NCBI RefSeq assembly: GCF_025143365.1
Contig: NZ_JALXPE010000003.1
Location: 30,826 to 94,825 of the forward strand
Direction of reading: 5' to 3'
Length of the DNA stretch: 64,000 bases
Origin: Microbacterium sp. p3-SID336
Lineage (GTDB): Bacteria; Actinomycetota; Actinomycetes; Actinomycetales; Microbacteriaceae
A model generated the notes under the pieces. It was not told the origin of the DNA and searched no databases. It was given only the letters and a program-made list of their open reading frames with translations. The first letter of the stretch is position 1, and every line of letters begins with the position of its first letter. Made by a program: the position numbers and the translations under genes. Of the stretch, positions 7,553 to 16,799 are shown piece by piece.

Positions 7553-8641
7553 ATGACCCTCACCGCCCCGCCCGCGGAGCAGCAGACCGCCGCCCCCGCC
7601 CCGTCGGACGCCCCGCCGCGCCGCTCCTGGCGCACCCGCGTCTCCCGGTTCGACCATCGCGCGTCGCCGTACTTCTACATCTCCCCGTTCTTCCTGCTGT
7701 TCGGCCTCGTCGGGCTGTTCCCGCTGCTCTACACGGTGTGGGTCGCGGTGCACGAGTGGGACCTGCTGAAGGGCGAGGGCGACTTCGTCGGGCTCGGCAA
7801 CTTCGTCGAGATCCTCGGCGACGGCATGTTCTGGAACTCGATCCGCAACACTCTCAGCATCTTCCTGCTGTCGGCGATCCCGCAGATCGCGGTCGCACTC
7901 GTGATCGCCTACCTGCTGGACCGCGGGCTGCGGGCGCCGACGTTCTGGCGCATGAGCGTGCTCATCCCGTTCGTGGTGACACCGGTCGCCGTGGCGATCA
8001 TCTTCTCGAGCATCTTCAACGAGGCCGACGGGCTGGCCAACAACCTGCTCAACCTGGTGGGCATCGCGGATCAGCAGTGGAAGCACGACACGGTCCTGTC
8101 CCATCTCGCGATCGCGGTCATGGTGAACTTCCGGTGGACGGGATACAACGCCCTGATCCTGCTCGCGGCGATGCAGGCCGTGCCGCGCGACCTGTACGAG
8201 TCCGCGGCCCTCGACGGCGCCGGCTCCGCACGGCGCTTCTTCTCGATCACGATCCCCACGATCCGGCCGACGCTGATCTTCGTGATCATCACCGCGACCA
8301 TCGGCGGGCTGCAGATCTTCGCGGAGCCGCGGCTGTTCGACGTGTCCACCGCGGGCGGCATCGGCGGCAGCGACCGGCAGTTCCAGACCACGGTGCTGTT
8401 CCTGTGGGAGCTGGCCTTCTTCCGTCGCGATCTCGGCGAGGCCTCGGCCGTGGCGATCCTGCTGTTCCTGCTGATCGTCGGCATCGGTCTGATCAACTTC
8501 CTCATCTCGCGCCGGATCTCCACCGGCGACGCCCCGAGGAACCGGGCCGCGCGACGCCGCGCCCGCACCGCCGGCACGGCTGCGACCGCGGCCGCAGCCG
8601 GCGCGACGATCGCCATCACGACCGAGGAGGAGGCGCGATGA
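7553..8641 (+). CDS. cebF: Cellobiose ABC transporter permease CebF
   Basis: 362-residue inner-membrane permease of the MalF type with about six membrane segments, starting at ISPFFLLFGLVGLFPLLYTVW near residue 45. The cytoplasmic EAA loop is recognisable as ESAALDGAGSARRFFSITI, where the ATPase docks. The ATG at 7553 is preferred over an in-frame start at 7493: the extra 20 residues would be encoded by the 3' half of the intergenic hairpin, and AAGGA precedes 7553. The C-terminus has an unusual Ala-rich tail of about 30 residues. It overlaps cebG by 4 bp. Confidence 0.92.
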   Translation: MTLTAPPAEQQTAAPAPSDAPPRRSWRTRVSRFDHRASPYFYISPFFLLFGLVGLFPLLYTVWVAVHEWDLLKGEGDFVGLGNFVEILGDGMFWNSIRNTLSIFLLSAIPQIAVALVIAYLLDRGLRAPTFWRMSVLIPFVVTPVAVAIIFSSIFNEADGLANNLLNLVGIADQQWKHDTVLSHLAIAVMVNFRWTGYNALILLAAMQAVPRDLYESAALDGAGSARRFFSITIPTIRPTLIFVIITATIGGLQIFAEPRLFDVSTAGGIGGSDRQFQTTVLFLWELAFFRRDLGEASAVAILLFLLIVGIGLINFLISRRISTGDAPRNRAARRRARTAGTAATAAAAGATIAITTEEEAR

Positions 8642-9528
8642 CCGCCACCCAGGCCCTCAGCGTGCCGGAGCGCCTCCGGCGCCGACGCGGCGCGACCACC
8701 GGGACCGCGGGCGTCGGCAGCCGCCCCGGATTCCTCGCCTACGGGCTGCTGGCCGCGTTCGTCCTCGGCAGCGCCTACCCGCTGTGGTGGTCGTTCGTGG
8801 TCGCGAGCGGCACCAACGCCACCCGCGGTGAGACGCTGCCGCTGATCCCGGGCGGCAACTTCCTCGCGAACGCCGCGAAGGTCTTCGACGCGATCCCGTT
8901 CTGGCTCGCGCTCGGCAACTCGGTGCTGATCTCGTCGATCATCACGATCTCCGTCGTCACCTTCTCCACCCTCGCGGGGTACGCGTTCGCGAAGCTGCGC
9001 TTCCGCGGGCGGGACGGTCTGATGGTGTTCGTGATCGCGACCATGGCGATCCCCACGCAGCTCGGCATCATCCCGCTGTTCATGCTGATGCGGGAGCTGG
9101 GCTGGACCGGCACGATCGGCGCCGTCATCGTGCCGACGCTGGTCACCGCGTTCGGCGTCTTCTTCATGCGGCAGTACCTGGTGGACGTGATCCCGGACGA
9201 GCTGATCGAAGCCGCCAGGGTCGACGGCGCCACCCAGTTCCGCACCTTCCTGACGGTCGGCGTGCCCGCCGCGCGACCGGCCATGGCGATCCTCGGCCTG
9301 TTCACGTTCATGACCGCATGGACCGACTACCTGTGGCCGCTGATCGTGCTCTCCCCCCAGAACCCGACGCTGCAGACGGCCCTCAGCCAGCTGCAGTCCG
9401 GGTACTACATCGACTACTCGATCGTGCTCGCCGGTGCGGTGCTCGCGACCCTCCCGCTGCTCGTGCTCTTCGTGGTCGCGGGGCGGCAGCTGGTCAGTGG
9501 CATCATGGCCGGCGCGGTGAAAGGATGA
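8638..9528 (+). CDS. cebG: Cellobiose ABC transporter permease CebG
   Basis: 296-residue MalG-type permease, the partner of CebF. About six membrane segments are visible, from LAYGLLAAFVLGSAYPLWW near residue 32 to the C-terminal VLFVVAGRQLVSGIMAGAVKG, which is the conserved end of MalG-family proteins. The EAA loop reads EAARVDGATQFRTFLTVGVP. The start overlaps the cebF stop (ATGA) and the end overlaps the ribosome site of bglC, so the operon is tightly coupled. Confidence 0.93.
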   Translation: MTATQALSVPERLRRRRGATTGTAGVGSRPGFLAYGLLAAFVLGSAYPLWWSFVVASGTNATRGETLPLIPGGNFLANAAKVFDAIPFWLALGNSVLISSIITISVVTFSTLAGYAFAKLRFRGRDGLMVFVIATMAIPTQLGIIPLFMLMRELGWTGTIGAVIVPTLVTAFGVFFMRQYLVDVIPDELIEAARVDGATQFRTFLTVGVPAARPAMAILGLFTFMTAWTDYLWPLIVLSPQNPTLQTALSQLQSGYYIDYSIVLAGAVLATLPLLVLFVVAGRQLVSGIMAGAVKG

Positions 9529-9533
9529 CCCCT

Positions 9534-10964
9534 ATGACGCGTGCCTTCCCCTCGCAGTTCCTCTTCGGCGCGGCGACCGCGGCCTACCAGATCGAGGGCG
9601 CCGCCTTCGAGGACGGCAGGACGGCATCCATCTGGGACGCGTTCGCCCGGGTGCCTGGTGCCGTCGTCGGCGGCGACACCGGAGACGTGGCGTGCGACCA
9701 CTACCACCGGTACCCGCAGGACGTGGCGCTCATGAAGGAGCTCGGGCTGCAGACCTACCGGTTCTCCACCTCGTGGGCGCGCGTGCGCCCGGACGGCGGC
9801 GCGGTGAACCGAGCGGGCGTGGACTTCTACTCGCGCCTGGTGGACGAGCTGCTCGCCGCCGACATCCTGCCCTGGCTCACGCTGTACCACTGGGACATGC
9901 CGCAGGCGCTGCAGGAGCTCGGCGGCTGGACGAGCCGGGACACGGTCGACCGCTTCCTGGAGTATGCGGGCACCATGCACGACGCGCTGGGGGACCGTGT
10001 GAACGTGTGGACGACGCTCAACGAGCCGTGGTGCTCGTCGTTCCTGTCGTACACGGGCGGCGAGCACGCGCCCGGTCACACCAGCGTCGCCGAGGGGCTG
10101 CTCGCGTCGCACCACCTGTTGCTGGCGCACGGAGCCACCGTGAAGGAGCTGCGGTCGAGGGATGCGTCCCTCAACCTCGGCATCACGCTGAACCACACCG
10201 TCGTCGACCCGGCCGACCCCGCGGACGCCGCCGACGTGGACGCGGCTCGACGCCTGGACGGCCAGTTCAACCGCTGGTTCCTCGACCCGATCTACCGCGG
10301 TGCCTACCCCGCGGACATCGTGGAGGACATCCGCGCCGTCGACGCCGACGCGGTCGCACGGTTCGAGGCTGCGGTGCACGAGGGGGACCTCGACACGATC
10401 TCCCAGCACATCGACACGCAGGGCGTGAACTACTACCACGGCGACCTCGTCTCGGGCACGGCGCCGGAGGAGGCGCCCGCGTCGAGCGTTCCCGCGACGG
10501 CACACGTCACCCGCAGCCCGCACCCGGCGCCCGACGGCATCCACGCGGTCGAGCGCGGGCTGCCGCGCACCGCGCAGGGCTGGGAGGTGCAGCCGGAGGG
10601 ACTGACCCGGCTGCTGCAGCGCATCTGGACCGAGTACGCGGAGCCCGCGGGCACCGTGCTGTACGTCACCGAGAACGGCGCCGCCTACGACGACACGGTC
10701 GTGGTCGAGGAGGGTGAGACGCGCGTGCACGACGCGGACCGCACCGAGTTCCTGCGGCGGCACCTGGACGCGGTGCTCGACGCGGTGGACGCCGGAGTGG
10801 ATGTGCGCGGCTACTTCTACTGGTCCCTGTTCGACAACTACGAGTGGGCGTGGGGCTACGCCAAGCGCTTCGGCATCGTGCGCGTCGACTACGACACCCA
10901 GGAGCGGGCGGTGAAGGACTCCGGTCGCGAGTACGCACGGGTGATCGCCGCCAGGGCCCTCTGA
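9534..10964 (+). CDS. bglC: GH1 beta-glucosidase
   Basis: Cytoplasmic family 1 glycoside hydrolase of 476 residues that would cleave imported cellobiose and short cellodextrins to glucose. The N-terminal signature FLFGAATAAYQIEGA, the acid/base Glu in TLNEPW (about residue 165) and the nucleophile Glu in VTENGA (about residue 380) are all present, as is the C-terminal WSLFDNYEWAWGY aglycone segment. Two start codons exist, 9525 and 9534. The second is preferred because GAAAGGA ends 8 nt before it and the protein then begins MTRAFPSQFLFG. It is last of the four structural ceb genes and is followed by the cebR gene. Confidence 0.95.
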   Translation: MTRAFPSQFLFGAATAAYQIEGAAFEDGRTASIWDAFARVPGAVVGGDTGDVACDHYHRYPQDVALMKELGLQTYRFSTSWARVRPDGGAVNRAGVDFYSRLVDELLAADILPWLTLYHWDMPQALQELGGWTSRDTVDRFLEYAGTMHDALGDRVNVWTTLNEPWCSSFLSYTGGEHAPGHTSVAEGLLASHHLLLAHGATVKELRSRDASLNLGITLNHTVVDPADPADAADVDAARRLDGQFNRWFLDPIYRGAYPADIVEDIRAVDADAVARFEAAVHEGDLDTISQHIDTQGVNYYHGDLVSGTAPEEAPASSVPATAHVTRSPHPAPDGIHAVERGLPRTAQGWEVQPEGLTRLLQRIWTEYAEPAGTVLYVTENGAAYDDTVVVEEGETRVHDADRTEFLRRHLDAVLDAVDAGVDVRGYFYWSLFDNYEWAWGYAKRFGIVRVDYDTQERAVKDSGREYARVIAARAL

Positions 10965-10998
10965 CGGGGTCGCGGCACCGTGCCCGCGCGCGACCGCA

Positions 10999-11131
10999 CG
11001 GATGGTACGGCACGAGTCCGCGGGCCGGAGCCGGCGGACGACCGTGCCCGCATCGGGTGGCCCATTGCCGGGGTGCGCGCGGAGATGCGCGGGGGCCTTC
11101 TTCAGGCGGATGGTACGGCACGAGTCCGCGG
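10999..11131. repeat. 25-bp direct repeats upstream of cebR
   Basis: A 25-bp sequence beginning CGGATGGTACGGCACGAG occurs at 10999-11023 and again, identically, at 11107-11131, 108 bp apart. The second copy ends 19 bp before the cebR start and so covers the region expected for its -35. The unit carries short CGGA/TCCG arms but is not a LacI-type palindrome. Function unknown. Confidence 0.8.
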
Positions 11132-11149
11132 ACCGGTGAGAATAGGGCG

Positions 11150-12163
11150 ATGGAAGAGCGTGCGCTGATGTCGCCCCGGGCGACCATCGAAGAGGTCGCG
11201 GCGGCGGCGGGCGTGTCCCGGTCGACGGTGTCGCGGGTCGTCAACGGCTCGACGGCGGTGAGCCCGGAGGCGCTCGCCGCGGTGCGCGCCGCGATCGACA
11301 GGCTCAACTACGTGCCGAACCGCGCCGCCCGCTCGCTGGCCTCGCGGCAGACGCACGCGATCGCACTGATCGTCCCGGAGGACACCACGCGCTTCTTCGG
11401 CGATCCGTTCTTCGCGGCGATCGTGGCGGGCATCACCGGGGCGCTCGGCAGCTCCGACTATCTGCTCAACCTGCTGATCGCGAGCGACGACCCCGGCGAC
11501 AAGATGACGAGCTTCGTGCGCAACGGCGGTGTCGACGGCGCCCTGATCGTGTCGCATCACGCGAGCGACGCGTTCGTGGACCGGATCGCGGACGCCGTCC
11601 CTGTCGTCTTCGGCGGGCGTCCGGTGCGCCGCGGCGAGGCCGACTACGTGGTGGACGTGGACAACGTCGCGGGCGCGAAGGTCGCCACGCAGCGGCTCGT
11701 CGACATCGGCAGGACGCGCATCGCCACGATCTCGGGACCGCTCACGATGATCTCCTCGACCGATCGCGTGCAGGGCTTCCGGGCGGCGCTCGCCGACGCG
11801 GGGCTCACGCCGGTGGCCGAGGAGGAGGGCGACTACAGCGAGGCGAGCGGCGCGGAGGCTGCCCGCCGGCTGCTGGCGGCCGACCGGCCGGACGGCATCT
11901 TCGTGGCGAGCGACCTGATGGCCAGGGGTGCGCTGACGGCGCTGCGGGCCGCGGGGGTGCGCGTGCCCGAGGACATCGCGCTGGTCGGGTTCGACGACTC
12001 GTCGGTCGCGCTGACGACCGATCCGCAGCTGACCACCATGCGGCAGCCGATGTACGCGCAGGGGGAGACGATGGCGCGCGTACTGCTGTCGCGGTTGGCG
12101 GGAGAGGACCCAGCGCGGACGACCATCCTGCCGACCGAGCTCGTGGTCCGCGCCTCGGCCTGA
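11150..12163 (+). CDS. cebR: LacI-family cellobiose repressor
   Basis: 337-residue transcriptional regulator. The LacI helix-turn-helix with hinge is at residues 11-60 (TIEEVAAAAGVSRSTVSRVV, then the Tyr-Val-Pro-Asn hinge), followed by a periplasmic-binding-protein-like sugar domain ending in the usual VGFDDSSVA and TTMRQP motifs. It is assigned as CebR from its position after bglC and the two TGGGAGCGCTCCCA boxes at the operon promoter. The ATG at 11150 lies 6 nt after GAGAAT, which suggests a leaderless transcript; an internal ATG at 11168 is possible. A separate promoter in the 185-bp gap after bglC is likely. Confidence 0.88.
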   Translation: MEERALMSPRATIEEVAAAAGVSRSTVSRVVNGSTAVSPEALAAVRAAIDRLNYVPNRAARSLASRQTHAIALIVPEDTTRFFGDPFFAAIVAGITGALGSSDYLLNLLIASDDPGDKMTSFVRNGGVDGALIVSHHASDAFVDRIADAVPVVFGGRPVRRGEADYVVDVDNVAGAKVATQRLVDIGRTRIATISGPLTMISSTDRVQGFRAALADAGLTPVAEEEGDYSEASGAEAARRLLAADRPDGIFVASDLMARGALTALRAAGVRVPEDIALVGFDDSSVALTTDPQLTTMRQPMYAQGETMARVLLSRLAGEDPARTTILPTELVVRASA

Positions 12164-12351
12164 GCATCGTCGCGCTGCGCCCCCGGTCCGTGCAGATCCT
12201 GAGGACGGCGGTCGGGCGGAGGGTTGCACGGCGGTGCGGACTGGCCGGCGGCTTCGATCGAGCGCGCGCGGATGCGGCCCTGGCGCCCCCTCCTGGTCAG
12301 GGACGCACCCGCGCGGCCGTGGTGAACGTGGTCCACGCAGAACGCAATAAC

Positions 12352-12365
12352 TGAATGAGCGTTCA
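12352..12365. promoter_or_regulatory. Probable TetR-type operator
   Basis: TGAATGAGCGTTCA (TGAA, 6-bp centre, TTCA) sits 59 bp before the TetR gene and upstream of a possible -10 TATTCT at 12391. The spacing and sequence fit operators of TetR regulators and suggest autoregulation. The rest of the gap from 12164 shows nothing I can name. Confidence 0.5.
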
Positions 12366-12423
12366 ATGGAAACGGTACACCGCTCGCCGATATTCTGGAA
12401 AACTTCCGGGAGGTGGTCGTCCC

Positions 12424-13098
12424 ATGGCTCGAACCCACGAGCAGAACCGCCAGGCGCGTGAGCGTGCGCGCGAGAACATCATCCAGGCGGCGATCGAGGC
12501 CTTCAGCGAACGCGGTGTCGCCGGCGCGAGCGTCGCCGAGATCACCTCGCGCGCCGGTGTGGCGCAGGGCCTCGTCAACTACCACTTCGGCGGCAAGGAT
12601 CAGCTCATCGGCGCCGTCATCGACCGCTGGTTCGAGACCGTGCTCGGACTGGCTCGCGTCGACGGCGCGCCCGACGAGATGCTCGCCGCGATCATCGACG
12701 GGACCCTGATGGCTGCGGCCTTCGCGATGCCGCTGCAGCGGGCCGTGCTCGCGATGCAGCAGCAACCGGCGACCCACCGGCTGTTCGCCGAGTCGGAGCA
12801 GCGCCACGCCGAGGCGGTGGCTGCGGCCGAGGATGCCGTGCGTGCCGTCTTCCGCGCCCGCGGCGCCGCGGATCCCGCGCTGGAGGAGATCATGCTGCGC
12901 AGCACCCTCGAGGGGATCTTCGTCAAGTACTGCGTCTACGGCGACACCTACCCGCTCGAGGACGCGCGCCGCTGGCTGCACCAGCGCTACGGGCTGCCCG
13001 CACCCGCCGAGCCCATGCCGCTGCCGAACCCTCCGCGCGACGGGGAGCCGCGTCCGCGGGCGACAGCCTCCCTGCGTACGAGCGCGACCCACGACTGA
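12424..13098 (+). CDS. TetR/AcrR-family regulator (BetI-like)
   Basis: 224-residue dimeric repressor. The helix-turn-helix lies at residues 15-60 (QAAIEAFSERGVAGASVAEI, then GVAQGLVNYHFGGKDQL), the standard TetR motif. The C-terminal ligand domain is closest in style to BetI regulators, as in AAFAMPLQRAVLAMQQQPAT. The ATG at 12424 follows GGGAGGTGG. Neither neighbour is an obvious target: cebR lies upstream, and the next gene is a convergent GntR regulator 35 bp away. It may act on a distant locus. The ligand is unknown. Confidence 0.85.
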   Translation: MARTHEQNRQARERARENIIQAAIEAFSERGVAGASVAEITSRAGVAQGLVNYHFGGKDQLIGAVIDRWFETVLGLARVDGAPDEMLAAIIDGTLMAAAFAMPLQRAVLAMQQQPATHRLFAESEQRHAEAVAAAEDAVRAVFRARGAADPALEEIMLRSTLEGIFVKYCVYGDTYPLEDARRWLHQRYGLPAPAEPMPLPNPPRDGEPRPRATASLRTSATHD

Positions 13099-13133
13099 GC
13101 CGGCGGCCCCAGCGCCCCGGTGCCCCCGTGGGG

Positions 13134-13790
13134 TCAGGCGAGGTGCATCCGGGCGAAGGCGCCGAGCACCACGCGCTCGGACTGCACCAGGTAGCGCTCG
13201 AGCTCCGTGGCTCCCGCCGCGGCGCCCTGCGTGAGGAAGGCGTCGAGCACGGCCCGGTTCTTGCGCACGAACGGCTCGTGCAGCGACCGCGGATCGTCGA
13301 TCTTGAGGAACGCCAGCCGCAACTCGGCCGCGACGTTGCGATAGGTGCGGGCGAGGCGGGGGCTGTCGGCCAGGTCGACCAGTGCCACGTGGAAGGCCAT
13401 GTTGGCGCTGCCGACCGCTCGCCACGTGCCCGCGTCGTCGCGCGCGGCATGGCTCCCCGCATCCTCGGCGGCGTCCACCGCGTCCTTCATGCGCTGCACC
13501 GCCGGGTGCTCGGGCTCGGAGTGCCGCAGAGCCGTGCACTCGATGATGCGGCGGGCGCGGTAGATGTCGACGACGTCGGCGATGGACGGCGATGCCACGG
13601 AGACTCCGCGGTGCGGGATGTGCTCGACCAGGCCCTGCTCCGCCAGCACGCGGAAGGCCTCGCGCAGCGTGTTGCGCGACACGTCGAACCGTTCGGCCAG
13701 TGCCGACTCGGACAGGCGGGAGCCCGGGGCGAAGTCGCCGTCGATGATGCGCTGACGGAGCACGTCGGCGAGCGGGCCCTGCTGGTTCAT
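13134..13790 (-). CDS. GntR-family (FCD) regulator of the 5-oxoproline cluster
   Basis: 218-residue FadR-subfamily GntR regulator. The winged helix is at residues 5-70 (LRQRIIDGDFAPGSRLSESA, then SRNTLREAFRVL). It is followed by an all-helical FCD ligand domain with the metal-binding pattern Asp plus three His partly visible (FHVALVD and nearby). It is divergent from the pxp operon across a 160-bp gap holding a perfect 13-bp palindrome, so it probably controls that operon. The ATG at 13790 lies 6 nt after TACGAT, a leaderless arrangement. It is analogous in position to regulators such as kipR next to kipI/kipA, although of a different family. Confidence 0.88.
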   Translation of the reverse strand: MNQQGPLADVLRQRIIDGDFAPGSRLSESALAERFDVSRNTLREAFRVLAEQGLVEHIPHRGVSVASPSIADVVDIYRARRIIECTALRHSEPEHPAVQRMKDAVDAAEDAGSHAARDDAGTWRAVGSANMAFHVALVDLADSPRLARTYRNVAAELRLAFLKIDDPRSLHEPFVRKNRAVLDAFLTQGAAAGATELERYLVQSERVVLGAFARMHLA

Positions 13791-13874
13791 GCCTTCATCG
13801 TAGGCGGGTGCCCGGGCCGCTCCGCCCGGGATCGGTACGAGATGGCAATGCGGCTGTCGCACGATGGAAACATT

Positions 13875-13887
13875 ATTGTTGAACAAT
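13875..13887. promoter_or_regulatory. GntR/FadR-type operator
   Basis: ATTGTTGAACAAT is a perfect palindrome (ATTGTT, G, AACAAT) of the size and A/T-rich style bound by FCD-type GntR regulators. It stands out in GC-rich DNA and lies between the divergent GntR gene and the transporter gene at 13951. Confidence 0.65.
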
Positions 13888-13950
13888 CGGGCGTGGTCCG
13901 TTCTACACTGGGTGCCTATCCGACGCCCACCAACGACGATGGGAACCCCT

Positions 13951-15228
13951 ATGTCCGAGCAGTCCTCCGCCGCCCTCACCCCTGAGGACGAGGCCAGAGC
14001 CGCCACCGCGAAGAAGCGCGCAGGGCGCAGTGCCGTCATCGGCGCGATCTTCCTGATGGCGACGAGCGCCATCGGCCCCGGCTTCATCACCCAGACCGCG
14101 ACGTTCACCGCCCAGATGGGCGCCGCCTTCGCCTTCGCGATCCTCGTCTCGATCCTCGTCGACATCGCCGTGCAGCTGAACGTCTGGCGCATGATCACGT
14201 CCTCGGGCAAGCGCGCCGGCGAGCTCGCCAACAGCGCCATCCCGTTCTCCGGTCATGTCATCGCGGTGCTGGTCGTGATCGGCGGCCTCGCGTTCAACAT
14301 CGGCAACATCGCCGGTGGCGGGCTCGGCCTCAACGCCCTCCTCGGGGTCGATCCCAAGCTGGGCGGCGCCGTCACGGCGGCCCTGGCGATCATCATCTTC
14401 CTGGTGAAGAAGGCAGGCAGGGTGATGGACGTCGTGCTGATCGTGCTCGGCATCGGCATGATCGTGATGACGGTCGTCGTCGCGATCATCGCGCAGCCGC
14501 CGGTCGGGGATGCGCTGCGGCAGACCTTCGTGCCGGACGAGCTGAACTTCGCCACCATCACCACGATCGTCGGCGGCACGGTCGGCGGCTACATCACCTA
14601 CTCCGGTGCGCACCGCTACCTCGACTCCGGTCACGTCGGACCGCAGTACGCCAAGCCCGTGATGCGGGCGGCAGCCAACGGCATCCTCGTGACCGGCATC
14701 ATGCGCTACGTGCTGTTCCTCGCCATCCTCGGCGTGGTCGCATCGGGCGTCGCCCTCGACCTGTCCTCGCAGGCCGCCAACCCCGCGGGGCAGGCCTTCG
14801 GGGCCGTGCTCGGCGACGCGGGCCTGCGCATCTTCGGTGCGATCTTCTGGGCCGCCGCGATCAGCTCCGTCATCGGCGCCGCGTACACGTCGGCCACCTT
14901 CCTCTCGACCTTCACCGCCAAGCTGCGCGGCGGCTGGCCGCTGCAGCTCGCGACCGTCGCGTTCATCGTCGTGTCGCTCGGGGTGTACCTCGCGATCGGC
15001 ACGGCGCCCGCCGCGATCCTGGTCTTCGTCGGCGGCTTCAACGGCCTCATCCTGCCGATCGGACTGACCGTCTTCATGTACATCGGCTGGTTCCGCCGCG
15101 ACCTGCTCGGAGACCGCAAGTACCCGATCTGGCTGCTCGTCGCCGGTACCGTCGTGACCGTGCTGACCTGGTACATGGGGGCCGTGTCCATCGGCCCGAT
15201 CTTCGCCTTCCTCGGAATCGGAGCGTGA
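13951..15228 (+). CDS. NRAMP-like transporter (YcsG-type)
   Basis: 425-residue membrane protein with about 11 hydrophobic segments, related to the NRAMP/MntH superfamily. The first segment carries [19 protein letters not shown], which is the position of the metal-binding DPGN motif of true NRAMP proteins; here it reads GPGF, so metal transport is doubtful. The homologous gene ycsG lies next to ycsF/ycsI/kipIA in B. subtilis, and this gene precedes the same set here with only 4 nt to pxpA. A role in uptake of 5-oxoproline or a related acid is therefore an inference. The ATG at 13951 has only a weak ribosome site; 13939 is an alternative. Confidence 0.85.
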   Translation: MSEQSSAALTPEDEARAATAKKRAGRSAVIGAIFLMATSAIGPGFITQTATFTAQMGAAFAFAILVSILVDIAVQLNVWRMITSSGKRAGELANSAIPFSGHVIAVLVVIGGLAFNIGNIAGGGLGLNALLGVDPKLGGAVTAALAIIIFLVKKAGRVMDVVLIVLGIGMIVMTVVVAIIAQPPVGDALRQTFVPDELNFATITTIVGGTVGGYITYSGAHRYLDSGHVGPQYAKPVMRAAANGILVTGIMRYVLFLAILGVVASGVALDLSSQAANPAGQAFGAVLGDAGLRIFGAIFWAAAISSVIGAAYTSATFLSTFTAKLRGGWPLQLATVAFIVVSLGVYLAIGTAPAAILVFVGGFNGLILPIGLTVFMYIGWFRRDLLGDRKYPIWLLVAGTVVTVLTWYMGAVSIGPIFAFLGIGA

Positions 15229-15232
15229 CGTC

Positions 15233-15997
15233 ATGGCGACCATCGACCTGAACTCGGACCTCGGCGAGAACGTCCCCGACCGGGTCGTGAGCGACGATGC
15301 GAGCATGCTCGAGATCGTCACGAGTGCGAACGTGTCGTGCGGGTTCCACGCCGGGAGCCCGGAGGGCATCCGCGAGACCCTCGCTGCGGCGGTCGCGGGC
15401 GGCGTCGTGATCGGCGCGCATCCCGGCTACCGCGACTACGAGAACTTCGGGCGCACGAAGGTCGACATCGACTCCGCGACGCTGCAGGCCCACGTGGAGT
15501 ATCAGCTCGGCGCCCTGCTCGGCCTCGCCGCGGCGGTCGGCGGACGGGTGTCGTACGTCAAGCCGCACGGCGCGCTGTACAACACCATCGCCCGCGACGA
15601 GCGGCAGTCGAAGGACGTGGTCGCAGCGATCCGCGCGATCGACCCCTCGCTCGTGCTGCTCGGGCTCGCGGGCGGTGTGGTGCTCGACGTCGCCGAGCGG
15701 GCAGGGCTCGCGGTCGCCGCCGAGGCCTTCGCCGACCGCGCCTACCAGCCGGACGGACAGCTCGTGTCCCGCACCGAGGAGGGCGCCGTGCTGCACGACC
15801 CCGTCGCGGTCGCCGAGCGCATGGTGCGCCTGGCCGCGGACGGCGTGATCCGGGCGATCGACGGCACCGACGTCGCCGTCTCCGCCCAGTCGATCTGCGT
15901 GCACGGCGACAGCCCGGGATCCGTCGCGATGGCCGCCGAGACCAAGCGCCTGCTGGAAGCCGAGGGCATCACGATCGCGCCCTTCGCCGGAGCCTGA
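15233..15997 (+). CDS. pxpA: 5-oxoprolinase subunit PxpA (LamB/YcsF family)
   Basis: 254-residue subunit of the ATP-dependent prokaryotic 5-oxoprolinase PxpABC, which opens pyroglutamate (5-oxoproline) to glutamate. The family signature is clear: IDLNSDLGE at residues 4-12, [27 protein letters not shown] and a C-terminal ICVHGDSPG. Conserved His and Asp residues in these motifs line the barrel active site. It lies between the transporter and the YcsI-like gene, coupled by gaps of 4 and 1 nt. Confidence 0.95.
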   Translation: MATIDLNSDLGENVPDRVVSDDASMLEIVTSANVSCGFHAGSPEGIRETLAAAVAGGVVIGAHPGYRDYENFGRTKVDIDSATLQAHVEYQLGALLGLAAAVGGRVSYVKPHGALYNTIARDERQSKDVVAAIRAIDPSLVLLGLAGGVVLDVAERAGLAVAAEAFADRAYQPDGQLVSRTEEGAVLHDPVAVAERMVRLAADGVIRAIDGTDVAVSAQSICVHGDSPGSVAMAAETKRLLEAEGITIAPFAGA

Positions 15998-15998
15998 C

Positions 15999-16799
15999 AT
16001 GGCCGTGCTCGCGACCCCCGCCCAGCTCGCCGATGCGCGCGCCGCCCGTGCCGCGCACCGGGCGGGGCACGCCGCCCCCACCAGCGGCGTCGCCCCCGGG
16101 CTGACGCAGGCGAACCTCATCGCCGTGCCCGCCGACTGGGCCTTCGAGACCCTTCTGTATGCGCAGCGCAACCCTCAGCCGTGTCCGGTCCTCGAGGTGA
16201 TCGAACAGGGCGCGGTGGAGTCCCGGCTCGCACCGGGCAGCGACATCCGCACCGACATCGGGCGCTACCGCGTCTGGCGGGACGGCGAGCTCGTCGAGGA
16301 GGTGTCCGACGCGACGGCGGCGTGGGCAGAGCATCCCGACCTGGTCGCCTTCCTCATCGGCTGCAGCTTCACGTTCGAGACCGGGCTGGCGGAGGCAGGG
16401 ATCCCGATCCGTCATCAGCAGCTCGGGCGCAACGTGCCCATGTACCGGACGGCGGTGGACTGCACTCCGGCGGGACGACTGCGCGGGGAGATGGTCGTCT
16501 CGATGCGTCCGATCCCGGCGGACCGCGTCGCCGATGCCGTGCAGATCTCCGGACGCACCCCGGCCGTGCACGGCGCGCCGGTGCACATCGGCGACCCGGC
16601 CTCCCTCGGCATCGCCGACGTGATGGTGCCCGACTTCGGCGACGCCCCGGAGATCCGCCCCGGGGAGCTCCCGGTCTTCTGGGCCTGCGGCGTCACCCCG
16701 CAGGCGGCGATCATGGCCTCGAAGCCGCCGTTCGCGGTCACCCACGCCCCGGGCTACATGTTCGTCACCGATGTGCCGGATGCGGAGTATCGGGTCTGA
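15999..16799 (+). CDS. Putative hydro-lyase, YcsI/DUF1445 family
   Basis: 266-residue protein of the DUF1445 family, annotated as putative hydro-lyase or D-glutamate cyclase-like. It has the family motifs [15 protein letters not shown] near residue 28, [10 protein letters not shown] near 118 and a C-terminal [13 protein letters not shown] followed by TDVPDAEY. In mammals a relative acts as a D-glutamate cyclase that forms and removes 5-oxo-D-proline, which fits the neighbouring 5-oxoprolinase genes. It overlaps the next gene by 1 bp (the A of TGA is the A of ATG). The precise reaction here is not proven. Confidence 0.9.
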   Translation: MAVLATPAQLADARAARAAHRAGHAAPTSGVAPGLTQANLIAVPADWAFETLLYAQRNPQPCPVLEVIEQGAVESRLAPGSDIRTDIGRYRVWRDGELVEEVSDATAAWAEHPDLVAFLIGCSFTFETGLAEAGIPIRHQQLGRNVPMYRTAVDCTPAGRLRGEMVVSMRPIPADRVADAVQISGRTPAVHGAPVHIGDPASLGIADVMVPDFGDAPEIRPGELPVFWACGVTPQAAIMASKPPFAVTHAPGYMFVTDVPDAEYRV

